64,000 nt of DNA from Legionellaceae bacterium (GCA_018061965.1 JAGOTG010000009.1:1-64000); one strand, 5' to 3'; shown: positions 43,071 through 53,171, counted from the stretch's first letter. Translations and numbers: made by a program. The notes: generated by a model not told the origin, from the sequence alone.

Positions 43071-44555
43071 ATGTCATTGTCAATTTTGCAACAAGCACTG
43101 ACTTTTGATGATGTTTTATTGATGCCAGCGCATTCCACCGTACTGCCACGCGAAGTGTCGCTGCAGACTTCTTTAACTCGGGATATTCGCTTAAATATGC
43201 CATTACTCTCTGCCGCAATGGATACGGTGACGGAAGCACGTTTGGCTATTGCTATGGCCCAAGAAGGCGGGATTGGGATTATTCACAAAAATATGACGAT
43301 ATCGGCGCAAGCTGAAGCGGTGAGACGCGTTAAAAAGTTTGAAAGTGGTATGGTAAAAGATCCCATATCGGTTAGCCCCGAGATCACCGTTGCCCAATTG
43401 TTGGAAATTATGGCTAAACACAGTATTTCAGGCGTTCCAGTGGTCGAAGGGGAGTGTCTTATTGGGATTGTGACCAGCCGTGATATTCGTTTCGAATCGA
43501 ATTTAGATCAACCTGTGTCGGCGGTGATGACGCCTAAAGAACGTCTTGTGACAGTTCGTGAAGGCGAAAGTCGAGAGGAGACTCGCCGTTTGTTACATAA
43601 ACACCGTCTGGAAAAACTATTGGTGGTCAACGACGACTTTTATCTGCGTGGTTTGATAACTGTTAAAGATATTCAAAAAGCTCAAGAAAATCCTTATGCA
43701 TGTAAAGATCAATCGGGACAATTACGTGTCGGCGCTGCAGTAGGGGTGGGAGAAGGGACGGATGAACGCATTGCTGCCTTGGTGGAAGCGTGTGTGGATG
43801 TTCTGGTCGTGGACACAGCCCATGGTCATTCACAAGGCGTTTTAGATCGGGTTAAATGGATCAAACAGCATTATCCGCATATCCAAGTGATTGGTGGCAA
43901 TATTGCGACAGGCCAAGCCGCTATAGATTTAATCAAGGCAGGTGTGGATGCTGTCAAGGTGGGGATTGGACCTGGCTCAATTTGTACTACGCGGGTCGTG
44001 ACCGGAGTCGGTGTTCCACAAATTTCTGCCATTGCCAATGTTGCAGCTGCTGTGAAAGGCGCTGTGCCCATTATTGCTGATGGTGGGATTCGTTTTTCAG
44101 GAGATGTGTGTAAGGCTTTGGCTGCAGGGGCGGATACCGTGATGTTAGGCTCGATATTTGCTGGAACTGAAGAATCTCCAGGTGAAATAGAGTTATTTCA
44201 AGGACGCACCTACAAAGGATATCGCGGTATGGGTTCGATTGGGGCAATGTCTCAGGCTCAAGGTTCTAGCGACCGTTATTTCCAAGACTCAAAGCTCAGT
44301 GCAGAAAAATTAGTGCCCGAAGGTGTGGAAGGTCGGGTTCCGTATAAAGGCCCAATTCATCCTATAATTTACCAAATATTAGGGGGATTACGGTCGTGCA
44401 TGGGATATCTAGGCGCCAGTACCGTAGAAAATTTACATCAACGAGCACAATTTGTTCAAGTTACCCATGCCGGGATTCGAGAGTCACATGTTCACGATGT
44501 ACATGTCACCAAACAAGCGCCTAATTATCAAGTCAACGAGGATGGAGGGTTTTAG
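43071..44555 (+). CDS. guaB: IMP dehydrogenase
   Basis: A 494-aa [18 protein letters not shown] at the N-terminus, two CBS domains at about 95-205 ([33 protein letters not shown]), the active-site loop [20 protein letters not shown] with the catalytic Cys, and the flap [13 protein letters not shown]. It oxidises IMP to XMP with NAD, the first step to GMP. guaA follows after 25 bases. Confidence 0.98.
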   Translation: MSLSILQQALTFDDVLLMPAHSTVLPREVSLQTSLTRDIRLNMPLLSAAMDTVTEARLAIAMAQEGGIGIIHKNMTISAQAEAVRRVKKFESGMVKDPISVSPEITVAQLLEIMAKHSISGVPVVEGECLIGIVTSRDIRFESNLDQPVSAVMTPKERLVTVREGESREETRRLLHKHRLEKLLVVNDDFYLRGLITVKDIQKAQENPYACKDQSGQLRVGAAVGVGEGTDERIAALVEACVDVLVVDTAHGHSQGVLDRVKWIKQHYPHIQVIGGNIATGQAAIDLIKAGVDAVKVGIGPGSICTTRVVTGVGVPQISAIANVAAAVKGAVPIIADGGIRFSGDVCKALAAGADTVMLGSIFAGTEESPGEIELFQGRTYKGYRGMGSIGAMSQAQGSSDRYFQDSKLSAEKLVPEGVEGRVPYKGPIHPIIYQILGGLRSCMGYLGASTVENLHQRAQFVQVTHAGIRESHVHDVHVTKQAPNYQVNEDGGF

Positions 44556-44568
44556 GAACGTACGTTCC
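44555..44568. promoter_or_regulatory. Perfect palindrome between guaB and guaA
   Basis: GGAACGTACGTTCC, a perfect 14-base palindrome, starts at the last base of the guaB stop codon and ends 12 bases before the guaA ATG. It could form a short stem near the guaA ribosome site or bind a dimeric protein. Confidence 0.35.
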
Positions 44569-44580
44569 TTACGATGAATT

Positions 44581-46146
44581 ATGGTTAAAGAAAATCCCAT
44601 CTTAATTTTAGATTTTGGCTCACAATACACGCAACTGATTGCCCGTAGGCTTCGTGAAATGGGTGTATATTGTGAAATCCATCCTTATCATGTGAGTGAT
44701 AAAGTATTTCAGCAATTGATGCCGTGCGGGATTATTCTCTCTGGCGGTCCTGCGAGTGTGACGCTAAATAGCAATACATGCGCTCCAGATTGGGTATTTG
44801 ACTCTGGGGTACCAATTCTAGGTATATGCTATGGTATGCAAACCATGGCGGCTCAATTGGGCGGTGAAGTGCAGTCGGCCACCACGCGTGAATTTGGTTA
44901 TGCGGAGTTGTCTTTGCTTCAGACGTCTGGTTTGTTTGCCGATGTCGAAGTCCTGAAACCCAATGAGCCATCCCTGGATGTTTGGATGAGTCATGGTGAC
45001 AAAGTGACTCAGGCTCCTCCCAATTTTACGGTGATAGCGACCACTACCAATACCCCCATTGCTGCGATGGCCGACGAACAAAAACATTGGTATGGGCTGC
45101 AATTTCATCCTGAAGTGACGCACACACCACAAGGCAATGCTATTTTACAGCGATTTGCCGTCACAATTTGCGGTGCGCAAACGCATTGGACAGCTGAGTA
45201 TATTATTGATGAAATGATTAATACTGTCCGAGAGCAAGTCGGGCAAGACAAGGTCTTATTAGGATTATCAGGTGGCGTAGATTCTTCCGTGGTTGCAGCG
45301 TTATTGCATCGCGCTATTGGCGAACAGCTTATTTGTGTGTTTGTGGATACGGGATTGTTGCGCCACAATGAAATGCAGCAAGTCAAAACCATGTTTGCCG
45401 ATCATATGGGCATCCATATTGTTTGGGTGGATGCGGCTCAAGAGTTTTACGCGGCATTGGCTCATCAAGATTGCCCAGAAACAAAGCGTAAGATTATCGG
45501 TAAATTGTTCATTGATATTTTTGAGCGGGAAGCCAAAAAACTCTCTTCTGTAGCTTGGCTTGCACAAGGGACGATTTATTCGGACGTGATTGAGTCTGCT
45601 TTGTCACAGCAAGCAGGTATTTCCGAAGTGATCAAATCGCATCATAATGTAGGTGGTTTACCTGAAACCATGCATTTAAAACTTGTTGAGCCACTCCGAT
45701 TTTTATTTAAAGATGAAGTGCGTAAATTAGGATTAAAATTAGGATTACCGGCTGCTATGATTCAACGTCATCCTTTTCCCGGACCTGGCTTAGGTGTTAG
45801 GATATTGGGCGAAGTCAAGCAAGAATACGCAGACATTCTGAGGCAAGCGGATGCGATTTTTATTGATGAATTACGTGCAGCCCATTTATATGAGCGCGTG
45901 AGTCAAGCTTTTGCGGTATTTCTCCCAGTCAAAAGCGTGGGAGTTATGGGTGATGGTCGACAGTATGGCTATGTGATTGCTTTACGTGCAGTTGAAACGA
46001 TTGATTTTATGACCGCACATTGGTCAGAATTACCCTGGGATTTTTTAGGGCGAGTATCGAATCGCATTATCAACGAAGTCCATGGTGTGTCGCGCGTCAC
46101 GTATGATATTTCAGGGAAACCACCAGCCACCATCGAATGGGAATGA
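44581..46146 (+). CDS. guaA: GMP synthase (glutamine-hydrolysing)
   Basis: A 521-aa two-part enzyme. Class I glutamine amidotransferase at the N-terminus with nucleophile Cys in LGICYGMQ and His/Glu in FHPEVTH; the ATP pyrophosphatase loop [13 protein letters not shown] near residue 230; the C-terminal dimerisation domain with [11 protein letters not shown] and ending KPPATIEWE. It converts XMP to GMP. The stop overlaps the bioF start (ATGA). Confidence 0.98.
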   Translation: MVKENPILILDFGSQYTQLIARRLREMGVYCEIHPYHVSDKVFQQLMPCGIILSGGPASVTLNSNTCAPDWVFDSGVPILGICYGMQTMAAQLGGEVQSATTREFGYAELSLLQTSGLFADVEVLKPNEPSLDVWMSHGDKVTQAPPNFTVIATTTNTPIAAMADEQKHWYGLQFHPEVTHTPQGNAILQRFAVTICGAQTHWTAEYIIDEMINTVREQVGQDKVLLGLSGGVDSSVVAALLHRAIGEQLICVFVDTGLLRHNEMQQVKTMFADHMGIHIVWVDAAQEFYAALAHQDCPETKRKIIGKLFIDIFEREAKKLSSVAWLAQGTIYSDVIESALSQQAGISEVIKSHHNVGGLPETMHLKLVEPLRFLFKDEVRKLGLKLGLPAAMIQRHPFPGPGLGVRILGEVKQEYADILRQADAIFIDELRAAHLYERVSQAFAVFLPVKSVGVMGDGRQYGYVIALRAVETIDFMTAHWSELPWDFLGRVSNRIINEVHGVSRVTYDISGKPPATIEWE

Positions 46147-47270
46147 GCCAGTCTATCTCTGAAAAATTGGTACAGTATCTCGCTGATCGCAAAGATCAGG
46201 GGTTGTATCGGTCGCGCATTGTGTCGGATCCCACCGAAAAATATTTGGACTTTTCTTGCAATGATTACCTGTCTTTAGCCAACGATTCCCGGGTACGGGC
46301 AGCTTATTGTGAGGGATTTGCGCGTTATCCTGTAGGCAGTGGGGGTTCCATGGTGCTATGCGGCTACCATGCACCTCATCGCTCACTAGAGCAGGCATTT
46401 TCTCAAGCACTGGAAGTAGATGACTGTTTGTTATTTTCTTCGGGTTATGTGGCGAATTTAGCTGTTACAAGTCTTTTGGTTCAATTTGGACTGCATGTGG
46501 TAATGGATAAATCTGTACATGCTTCTATCTATGATGGCTTGGGATTGGCTCAGGCAAGTTACACACGCTTTTTACATAATGATCTGGTTGATTTAGAGCG
46601 AAAGCTAATCACAGCGCCGGTACCTACTGCCGTTTTGACTGAATCCACATTCAGCATGAGTGGTTTGCATGCCCCGTTGTCTGATATGGCTACTTTGCTG
46701 AAACATGACACTGCGCATTTGATTGTGGATGAAGCACATGGGTTTGGCGTGGTAGGCCCACAAGGGCTCGGTGGCGTCATGGCTGCAGGCTTGACGCAAG
46801 ACGAGGTCCCGTTGCGCATTATTCCCTTTGGCAAGGCGTTGGCTGGTTCCGGATCGATTGTTGCTGGGAAAGCTGAGTGGATTGATGCCTTATTGCAAGC
46901 AACCCGACAACCGGTTTATTCTACAGCCATTAGTCCGGCATTTGCTTATGGTTTAACGGAGGTCCTTTCTATACTACGGGAATCTGATGAAAGACGTGTT
47001 CATTTACAAACTTTGATCGCTTATTTTCGTCAATTAACACGGACAACCGCTTTACGCTGGCGAGACTCTATTTCCCCGATTCAACAATTACAATTGGGAT
47101 GTCCTTTTTTGGCGCAGGCTTATGCAGAAAAATTAGAGCGGAACCAAATTCAATGCTTTCCCATTCGACAACCCACGGTGAGCAAGCAAGAAACTGGCTT
47201 GCGGATTATTTTGAATTACCACCACACGACGGCTGATATCGATCGTTTATTCCAGGTTTTGCAAGCATGA
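46143..47270 (+). CDS. bioF: 8-amino-7-oxononanoate synthase
   Basis: A 375-aa PLP enzyme of the alpha-oxoamine synthase family. [52 protein letters not shown] (Asp and His of the PLP site) and [14 protein letters not shown] with the PLP Lys. It condenses pimeloyl-ACP with alanine in biotin synthesis. ATG 46143 shares bases with the guaA stop; a GMG start two codons earlier is less likely. Confidence 0.95.
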   Translation: MSQSISEKLVQYLADRKDQGLYRSRIVSDPTEKYLDFSCNDYLSLANDSRVRAAYCEGFARYPVGSGGSMVLCGYHAPHRSLEQAFSQALEVDDCLLFSSGYVANLAVTSLLVQFGLHVVMDKSVHASIYDGLGLAQASYTRFLHNDLVDLERKLITAPVPTAVLTESTFSMSGLHAPLSDMATLLKHDTAHLIVDEAHGFGVVGPQGLGGVMAAGLTQDEVPLRIIPFGKALAGSGSIVAGKAEWIDALLQATRQPVYSTAISPAFAYGLTEVLSILRESDERRVHLQTLIAYFRQLTRTTALRWRDSISPIQQLQLGCPFLAQAYAEKLERNQIQCFPIRQPTVSKQETGLRIILNYHHTTADIDRLFQVLQA

Positions 47271-47992
47271 GTCAAATTGCTATTCAAGTATACGGTCAAG
47301 GTACGCCAATGGTGTTACTCCATGGCTGGGGCTTTGATAGTCAAATTTGGCATAGCGTTTTGCCGGATTTATTGACGTTGCCTTATCAAATTTATTTAGT
47401 CGACTTGCCGGGGTTTGGGGGCAGCCCAAAGATGGAATGGGGTGATTTTAAACAACAATTATTGTCCGAGCTTCCTGCGCAATTTATTATGGGTGGATGG
47501 TCTTTGGGCGGCTTGTTTGCTACTCGATTGGCTAGTGAAGACCCTCAGCGCGTCCTGAAATTACTCCAAATCAATTCGTCCCCTTATTTTATCCAAACAG
47601 AGGATTGGGCTGGGATTGCGCCTGAGATTTTAGACGATTTTTATCATCAGTTTGTGACTGCTCCGCATCTCACGCGCCAAAAATTTGTACAAACCCAATT
47701 GCCTTCTGGTGAAAGTTGGGAAATACCGGAACAACCGGCTATCAATATATCAGGCTTAGAAGACGGCCTATCCGTTTTGAAGCATTGGGATTTGCGGGAT
47801 AACTTGGGGCGATTGACGATGCCAGTTGCCTATTTGTTTGGTCGTTTGGATCGGATTGTGTCTCACAGAGTATTAGATTATTTGCAAGAGCGTTATCCGC
47901 AGTTTAGTTATACTTTATTGGCGCGTTCAGGTCATATGCCTTTTTTATCGCATCGCGCAGCATTTATAGAATGGATCCAGGAGGTTGCATGA
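47267..47992 (+). CDS. bioH: Pimeloyl-ACP methyl ester carboxylesterase
   Basis: A 241-aa alpha/beta hydrolase. LHGWGFDSQIWHSVLPDL, nucleophile elbow GGWSLGGLFAT, acid in LFGRLDRIV and His in RSGHMPFLSH are BioH blocks. It removes the methyl group from pimeloyl-ACP methyl ester, releasing the chain to BioF. ATGA overlap with bioF. Confidence 0.94.
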   Translation: MSQIAIQVYGQGTPMVLLHGWGFDSQIWHSVLPDLLTLPYQIYLVDLPGFGGSPKMEWGDFKQQLLSELPAQFIMGGWSLGGLFATRLASEDPQRVLKLLQINSSPYFIQTEDWAGIAPEILDDFYHQFVTAPHLTRQKFVQTQLPSGESWEIPEQPAINISGLEDGLSVLKHWDLRDNLGRLTMPVAYLFGRLDRIVSHRVLDYLQERYPQFSYTLLARSGHMPFLSHRAAFIEWIQEVA

Positions 47993-48639
47993 TAAAAACC
48001 TATTTTGTGCTAGGCACTGATACCGATTGCGGTAAAACGTATACAACCGTTGCATTGCTTGATTATTTGCGTCAAAAGCAAATAAATGCCAGAGCATTAA
48101 AACCTGTTGCTAGTGGATGCCGTGAAGAAGAGGGTGTTTGGGTCAATGACGATATCCAGCGTTTACAGCAAGCCAATGGCGGCCATTCAGCGCCCATTAA
48201 TCAGTGGATGCTGCAGACGCCCATAGCGCCGCATTTGGCTGCTCAAGCAGCTGGGGTGTCTATTTCTGCAAGCAAGATCAAAGCATTTTACGAGTCTTAT
48301 CCGAAAGAAAGTTTGGAGTATTTACTGATTGAAGGTGCTGGTGGGCTGTTTGTGCCTTTAAATGACCAAGAAACTTGGATTGATTTCTTAGTGCAAAGTC
48401 ATATCTCTGTGATTTTAGTGGTAGGCATGCGTCTGGGGTGTATTAATCATGCATTACTCACGGCCTATGCTTTGATGAAGCAGCATATTCCCTGTCATGG
48501 GTGGATTGCTAATTTCATCGATCCGCATATGCTAGCGCAAGCTGATAATTTGAAAACACTCGAACAATGGCTGCATTATCCTCTTATCGGCACCATTCCG
48601 TATCAAGGCACCTTTGCGCCCATCATCGAATTTGCTTAA
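47989..48639 (+). CDS. bioD: Dethiobiotin synthetase
   Basis: A 216-aa P-loop enzyme: TYFVLGTDTDCGKTYTTVAL, KPVASGC, IEGAGGLFVPLND. It makes dethiobiotin from 7,8-diaminopelargonic acid, CO2 and ATP. ATG 47989 overlaps the bioH stop as ATGA. In many relatives bioC lies between bioH and bioD; it is absent here, as are bioA and bioB. Confidence 0.94.
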   Translation: MIKTYFVLGTDTDCGKTYTTVALLDYLRQKQINARALKPVASGCREEEGVWVNDDIQRLQQANGGHSAPINQWMLQTPIAPHLAAQAAGVSISASKIKAFYESYPKESLEYLLIEGAGGLFVPLNDQETWIDFLVQSHISVILVVGMRLGCINHALLTAYALMKQHIPCHGWIANFIDPHMLAQADNLKTLEQWLHYPLIGTIPYQGTFAPIIEFA

Positions 48640-48689
48640 AACGAGATCATATACTATATTTATAGTACACAATTGTTTAAGGAACCATC

Positions 48690-48872
48690 ATGAGAGGGCT
48701 CGCATTTTGTGTAATACTGGTTATATCCGGTCTATTATTGAGCGGTTGCTGTTCCAGTGGTGGCAGTTATATGGGTTCTACAACGGGGAAAGATACTTAC
48801 CAATGCAGTAGCTGTAGTGTGTGTAGCACTTGTGGCTATAGCAAGAACTATAGAGATAGTGCTTGGTATTAG
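48690..48872 (+). CDS. Tiny cysteine-rich lipoprotein
   Basis: A 60-aa protein with a signal peptide and lipobox LLLSGC (Cys at 20), after which the mature 40 residues carry six to seven further cysteines in CSSG, QCSSCSVCSTCGYS. The paired spacing CxxCxxC could bind metal or form disulphides. AAGGA precedes the ATG by about 6 bases. No homologue recognised. Confidence 0.6.
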   Translation: MRGLAFCVILVISGLLLSGCCSSGGSYMGSTTGKDTYQCSSCSVCSTCGYSKNYRDSAWY

Positions 48873-49083
48873 TAGTAGTGCTTGTCGACTAAGTCTGGGT
48901 CAAGTGGAGCGACCCGCCTCCGCGCTCAAGATAACGAACCAGATGAGTTATCATTTTTCTGAACATAAGTTAGTTGTTTTAGAGAAAAGCCACATTACTG
49001 TTATCTATTGGTGACATGCATGGTTTTTCCTTTTCTTATTGAATCTTCAAAAATCGGTCATATATGCATGTCACTTGTTTTAT

Positions 49084-49311
49084 TCACTCACTGAGGTTTG
49101 ACGTTTCTGGTTGCTTGGGTAATGGCTTACCTTCTGGACCAGTATCACCGCAGAAACCAGGTCTGTTCCTGCCATCCTGCCCGGTACAATCCGTGCCATC
49201 AGATTGTGGTTGATCAGCAGCAATCACTACATTAGTAGCAAAACTTAGTAAGGCTACAACCACGCAACAATTGAACCACTTTTTTAGACTTGTCAACCCC
49301 TGAATTTGCAT
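49084..49311 (-). CDS. Small exported protein, unknown
   Basis: A 75-aa protein with a signal peptide (LKKWFNCCVVVALLSFATNVVIA, cut before ADQ) and a short Gly/Pro/Asp-rich mature part with two cysteines. GGAGAA lies 6-7 bases ahead of ATG 49311; a longer 110-codon frame adds residues with no such support. Function unknown. Confidence 0.55.
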   Translation of the reverse strand: MQIQGLTSLKKWFNCCVVVALLSFATNVVIAADQPQSDGTDCTGQDGRNRPGFCGDTGPEGKPLPKQPETSNLSE

Positions 49312-49487
49312 AATTATTCTCCAGAATTCCTTCCCAGTATTGGTATGTGCCCTTTGGCCGGCCTTCAGTGATAGCGCTACTCCAAATCTACTCCTATTCT
49401 GAGGCGTCTCGTTCACAAATTTTAGCCTAGCATGATATGGCTATAAATTCAAACCGTTCACTGATACCCATCCACTTGGGACGTTGT

Positions 49488-49550
49488 GGCTCTTCTGCGC
49501 ATCTGTAGAAATTAATCATGCGTATATTTCTACAGATGCGCAGAAGAGCC
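49488..49550. repeat. Perfect 25-bp inverted repeat
   Basis: Arms 49488-49512 and 49526-49550 are exact reverse complements over 25 bases with a 13-base loop. The right arm ends 4 bases from the stop of the UspA gene (minus strand), so any uspA transcript would run into this strong stem. No T-run follows it on either strand. Its sequence is unlike repeat families A-C. Confidence 0.85.
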
Positions 49551-49554
49551 GGGT

Positions 49555-49977
49555 TTATTCTCTTAACGTAAGCACATCACACAGAGCCTCATCTACAACA
49601 CCTCGGGCAGTATTCCCTAAAAACGCACTTTTACTATCAGAATGATGGCCTATGATGATCATTTGGCAGGCTAGATCCGTTGCTTTTTGCAAAATATGTA
49701 CTTTGGCTGAGCCCAATTCAACCAGTAACTGGTTTTTTGGAATAGCCAAGGTTTCGCCTAAAACGCCCATGACCGATTTGGCATCCAGCACAAGGGGTTC
49801 AGGACGTTCTATTTCAACAAAACCAAGGCCTTGGGCCAATACCATGGAAGGGGGTGTTTCAATCACGTGTAACAAATATAGTTTGGCATTGAGCTGTTTG
49901 GCAATATCGACAGCTCGCTCGCACATTTTGAAATGATTTTCGGACAAATCTGTTGCGTGTAATATTGTGATACGCAT
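49555..49977 (-). CDS. Universal stress protein (UspA family)
   Basis: A 140-aa protein: HATDLSENHFKMCERAVDIA at the N-terminus, LYLLHVIETPPS, and the end MIIIGHHSDSKSAFLGNTAR, which carries the Gly-x2-Gly-x9-Gly(Ser)-like nucleotide site only in a degenerate form (GHHSDSKSAFLGNTA). UspA-type proteins help survival during growth arrest. Single gene with a strong hairpin right after its stop. Confidence 0.93.
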   Translation of the reverse strand: MRITILHATDLSENHFKMCERAVDIAKQLNAKLYLLHVIETPPSMVLAQGLGFVEIERPEPLVLDAKSVMGVLGETLAIPKNQLLVELGSAKVHILQKATDLACQMIIIGHHSDSKSAFLGNTARGVVDEALCDVLTLRE

Positions 49978-50145
49978 CCCTGGCTCCTCATCAATGGCAA
50001 CTATTACTAACAGTCTAGTGGAGTTTTTCTAAAACAGCTACCTTCTGTCAATTATCTTAAATTTAGAGCAGTAGCGCTCCTGAGCACAGTGAGGGTTCTG
50101 GATGAAACACTGGGTAGTTGAACAAGGGGAAAAGGGTTGCAATGA

Positions 50146-50174
50146 TTGACATGGCTGTTTTTTTTGTGTAAAAT
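50146..50174 (+). promoter_or_regulatory. Near-consensus sigma-70 promoter
   Basis: TTGACA (50146-50151) and TAAAAT (50169-50174) are separated by 17 bases including an 8-T run. Transcription should start near 50181, which argues against the GTG at 50186 as the start codon and favours ATG 50216. Confidence 0.75.
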
Positions 50175-50215
50175 GCGAGGACTATGTGTTTATTATTAAA
50201 ACAATCGGAAATCGG

Positions 50216-51304
50216 ATGCCTCTTTATAATTTAGAGCAATACCATTCAGAAGATACGAATACACTCGATTTATCCGATATAATTCCAGAGAAGCTTTTTC
50301 TCAACGGCCGCTTTGTTGAATTCACTGCAGAATTAAATGCTTATCTTTCACGTATGCCAGACATCACTCAATTAACAATAAGCTCGTCTTTGCTGAAAGA
50401 AATCATTGGCATAGATTTCAACTCCCCCAATGCGCCAATAACTTCTCAGCCGCAAGCTCAAGATTCGACCGGCTGTGTTATCAGTCCATTGTTGCTGAAC
50501 AATGTCAGTAAATTAAAGATTAAGGGAAATGAGCGTAATTTAAATAGTGATATCTGGTATTGTATGGGGCGGTCGTTTTATTACTTTCTGACAAATAATC
50601 CTCAATTGAAAGTGATAGATTGCAGAAATGATATGCTTTCAGAAAGTTCCACCATTGGTTATCCAAAGAATAACCCTAACGAAGAGGAGCCTTTTTTAAC
50701 GCTGATTCATTCTGGTAAACAATCTCAAGATTTTTCTTATGCCAATGATTTGCTTTTTCCTTGTGCTATCCATAATGGACTTTTAGAGTACTACTACAAA
50801 ATGACTAAGCGAGATCTTGCCTTTTATTATGAGTGGACTCATCTGAAGGAAGGGAAGATTGTTCAGGGGTTGCCAGCTGTTAAAAACTCGACGAAAAATG
50901 AACGGTTGTGGAGAGGATTAAACCATGATCAAGCTTTTAGCCACAACGGGGTAGATATTCCAAAAATTGATCTGCCTAATTTAATTGCAACAGCACCAGA
51001 GCAATTGACATTCATAGAAACTTGGCGACGCGAAATGAATACGGTACTTCAAGCAAGCTTTTTTATGGGTGTTGCAAGTAGACTATTCGATCAAGCTAGA
51101 AATAAGGCTAATTTGTGTTTTACTGCTATAATTTTAGCAGGTTTGATTGCTGTAAACATGCCTACAAATGTCGTTATTGCAGCCAGTATTGGAATCGTAT
51201 CCGCTATTGGTTTTTATGCTTTGGGGCGTAATTCTATACTTCCTACACGCGAAAATGCGATGCAACCTTACAATTCTCTTTTGGGATCTTATAGGATTGG
51301 TTGA
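50216..51304 (+). CDS. Orphan protein with LRR-like segments and a C-terminal membrane hairpin, candidate effector
   Basis: A 362-aa protein with no recognised relatives. The N-terminal half has irregular leucine-rich repeat-like units (PDITQLTISSSLLKEI, NNVSKLKIKGNERNL, NPQLKVIDCRNDML). Residues about 305-345 form two membrane segments joined by MPTNV (FTAIILAGLIAV and VVIAASIGIVSAIGFYALG), followed by a short polar tail. No signal peptide. ATG 50216 with GGAA 5 bases upstream is chosen over GTG 50186 because the promoter start site lies only a few bases before the GTG. The plan suits a protein put into host membranes. Confidence 0.7.
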   Translation: MPLYNLEQYHSEDTNTLDLSDIIPEKLFLNGRFVEFTAELNAYLSRMPDITQLTISSSLLKEIIGIDFNSPNAPITSQPQAQDSTGCVISPLLLNNVSKLKIKGNERNLNSDIWYCMGRSFYYFLTNNPQLKVIDCRNDMLSESSTIGYPKNNPNEEEPFLTLIHSGKQSQDFSYANDLLFPCAIHNGLLEYYYKMTKRDLAFYYEWTHLKEGKIVQGLPAVKNSTKNERLWRGLNHDQAFSHNGVDIPKIDLPNLIATAPEQLTFIETWRREMNTVLQASFFMGVASRLFDQARNKANLCFTAIILAGLIAVNMPTNVVIAASIGIVSAIGFYALGRNSILPTRENAMQPYNSLLGSYRIG

Positions 51305-51337
51305 TTGAGAGGTACGCTACTAGTGCGCCCAAGCGTA

Positions 51338-51811
51338 TTAGCACGACCGAATAATGGTTTTTTCTATTTCAGGACTTAAACTCACGTACTCGCCACTAGG
51401 CAAACAGTGCTGAGGTGACAACTCCAGCAAAGGAACAACCACAAAATCACGGCACATCAATTGGGGATGCGGGATAGTAAGCCTATGCTTTCGCATACTG
51501 ATGTGACCATAAAGTAAAATATCGATATCAATGCTGCGTGATCCCCAGATTTTTTTATGGATTCTACGTTGTTTTTGCTCTATTTTTTTGCATTGCAAGA
51601 AGAGGGCATAGGGGGATAATTGTGTTTTGATGGTCACTACGACATTGAAGTAATTGGATTGTGCTTTGACGCCCATGGGTCTCGTCAAATAAATTTTGGA
51701 GCGTGTATGCAAGCAAGTACGCGGAAGAGTGCGTAAATTCTTAAACGCATTGCTTAATTGCCGGCGTGGCATATTAAGATTAGAGCCTAGGGCGAGATAG
51801 ACAATTGGCAT
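51338..51811 (-). CDS. folK: 2-amino-4-hydroxy-6-hydroxymethyldihydropteridine pyrophosphokinase
   Basis: A 157-aa HPPK. VYLALGSNLNMPRRQL at the N-terminus, SKIYLTRPMGVKAQSNYFN, and SRSIDIDILLYGH with the magnesium-binding Asp pair, then IPHPQLMCRDFVVVPLLEL. It makes the pterin pyrophosphate for folate synthesis. Starts one base after the pcnB stop, the usual pcnB-folK pair. Confidence 0.96.
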   Translation of the reverse strand: MPIVYLALGSNLNMPRRQLSNAFKNLRTLPRTCLHTRSKIYLTRPMGVKAQSNYFNVVVTIKTQLSPYALFLQCKKIEQKQRRIHKKIWGSRSIDIDILLYGHISMRKHRLTIPHPQLMCRDFVVVPLLELSPQHCLPSGEYVSLSPEIEKTIIRSC

Positions 51812-51812
51812 G

Positions 51813-53009
51813 TTACTTCTTCTTTTCTGGAGTCACATCCGCAATCATTTGCGTTTGTGTTTGCTCATCTACTTCTTGGAAAGTCGTCCACCACTTAGCC
51901 AGATCAAGAGATTCTTCATGGGCCAGTGCACGCAACACAAAAAAATCATAGGCGGCTCGAAACCGGGGATGCTGGAATAAGTGGTATACTTTTGAGCTGC
52001 TTCGCTTGGCAAATTGAGTTTGTAAATACCATATATCTCGAATGACTTGTGCGTGACGTTTGGGAATCATAATGATTTTATTCTGTTCGCTGATCACTTG
52101 AGAGTATGCTTGGTCCAAGGCAGGCATCGGATCAATCCCTGATTTTTGCAGTATTTTAGCTCGAACTTGCATAGGAAACCATAAAATGACGGCAAACAGG
52201 AAGGCTGGATTCACCGGTTTTCGAGCCTTCACTCGTGCATCAGTGCTTTCCAGCGCCAAGTCTAAAAAAACCTGCATTGGGTAATGTTTTGGTAATACGG
52301 CATTCATAGGAAAAAGTTGCTGGAACAAGCCATATTGATCGAGTAATTTTTGTACTTTATAAGCATGCCCGCTTTGATATAATTTTATCATTTCATCGAA
52401 TAAGCGCGAACCAGAAACATGGGTTAACAAATGATTCAAATTGGTGATGGGCGCTGCCGTATCAGGCGCAATCGTGAAATTTAATTTCGCACAAAATCGC
52501 ACTGCACGTAACATTCTGACAGGATCTTCATGGTAGCGTGTATTGGGTTCTCCAATAATACACATGCGTTTTTGCTGGATGTCTCGGAAACCTTGCGTAA
52601 AATCAATAATTGCACCGGTTTCAACCTGGTAATACAGGGAGTTAGCAGTAAAATCTCGTCGCCAAGCATCTTGTTCTAGGGTGCCATATACATTATCTTC
52701 AATCAACATACCCTGATCGTTGGTTTGGATATTAGTATTAATGGGCTCATGGGATCGAAACGTTGATACTTCAATAATATCTCGCTGAAAAGGAATATGA
52801 ACTAGTTTAAAGCGCCGGCCAATGATCCGAGCTTGGCGAAATAGTTTTTTAATTTGTTGTGGCGTTGCATTGGTGGCAATATCAAAGTCTTTGGGCGTTT
52901 GCTTCATGAGTAGATCGCGAATCGCGCCGCCAACCAGATAGGCTTCATAACCAGCATGTGTTAAACGCTCGACTACGGCAATGGCATTGGAATCGATGTC
53001 TCGTTTCAA
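51813..53009 (-). CDS. pcnB: Poly(A) polymerase I
   Basis: A 398-aa class II nucleotidyltransferase: AYLVGGAIRDLLM, the catalytic KDFDIATNA (DxD), RRFKLVHIPFQRDIIEVSTF, RRDFTANSLYY and EDPVRMLRAVRFCAKLNF, then the RNA-binding C-terminal part. It adds A-tails to RNA and promotes decay. The length and the pairing with folK mark it as PcnB and not a CCA-adding enzyme. The Arg-rich end seen in E. coli is short here. Confidence 0.95.
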   Translation of the reverse strand: MKRDIDSNAIAVVERLTHAGYEAYLVGGAIRDLLMKQTPKDFDIATNATPQQIKKLFRQARIIGRRFKLVHIPFQRDIIEVSTFRSHEPINTNIQTNDQGMLIEDNVYGTLEQDAWRRDFTANSLYYQVETGAIIDFTQGFRDIQQKRMCIIGEPNTRYHEDPVRMLRAVRFCAKLNFTIAPDTAAPITNLNHLLTHVSGSRLFDEMIKLYQSGHAYKVQKLLDQYGLFQQLFPMNAVLPKHYPMQVFLDLALESTDARVKARKPVNPAFLFAVILWFPMQVRAKILQKSGIDPMPALDQAYSQVISEQNKIIMIPKRHAQVIRDIWYLQTQFAKRSSSKVYHLFQHPRFRAAYDFFVLRALAHEESLDLAKWWTTFQEVDEQTQTQMIADVTPEKKK

Positions 53010-53171
53010 AATGCTGTGTTTATCTGGCGAAACAAGGTATTGTGGATCTATTCTTGTTTTGTTCGCTTTGGCTCGATTAATAAATTTCTTGATGATATTA
53101 ATGTTTAGGTACTCAAAATGTCGCTTAATTATAGTACTATGAAATGAGGCTATTGGTCAATAAGGATGGAT

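Noticed and set aside
44732-45567. Several minus-strand frames of about 80-104 codons inside guaA
   Set aside because: Shadows of a well conserved gene; no start signals or recognised products.
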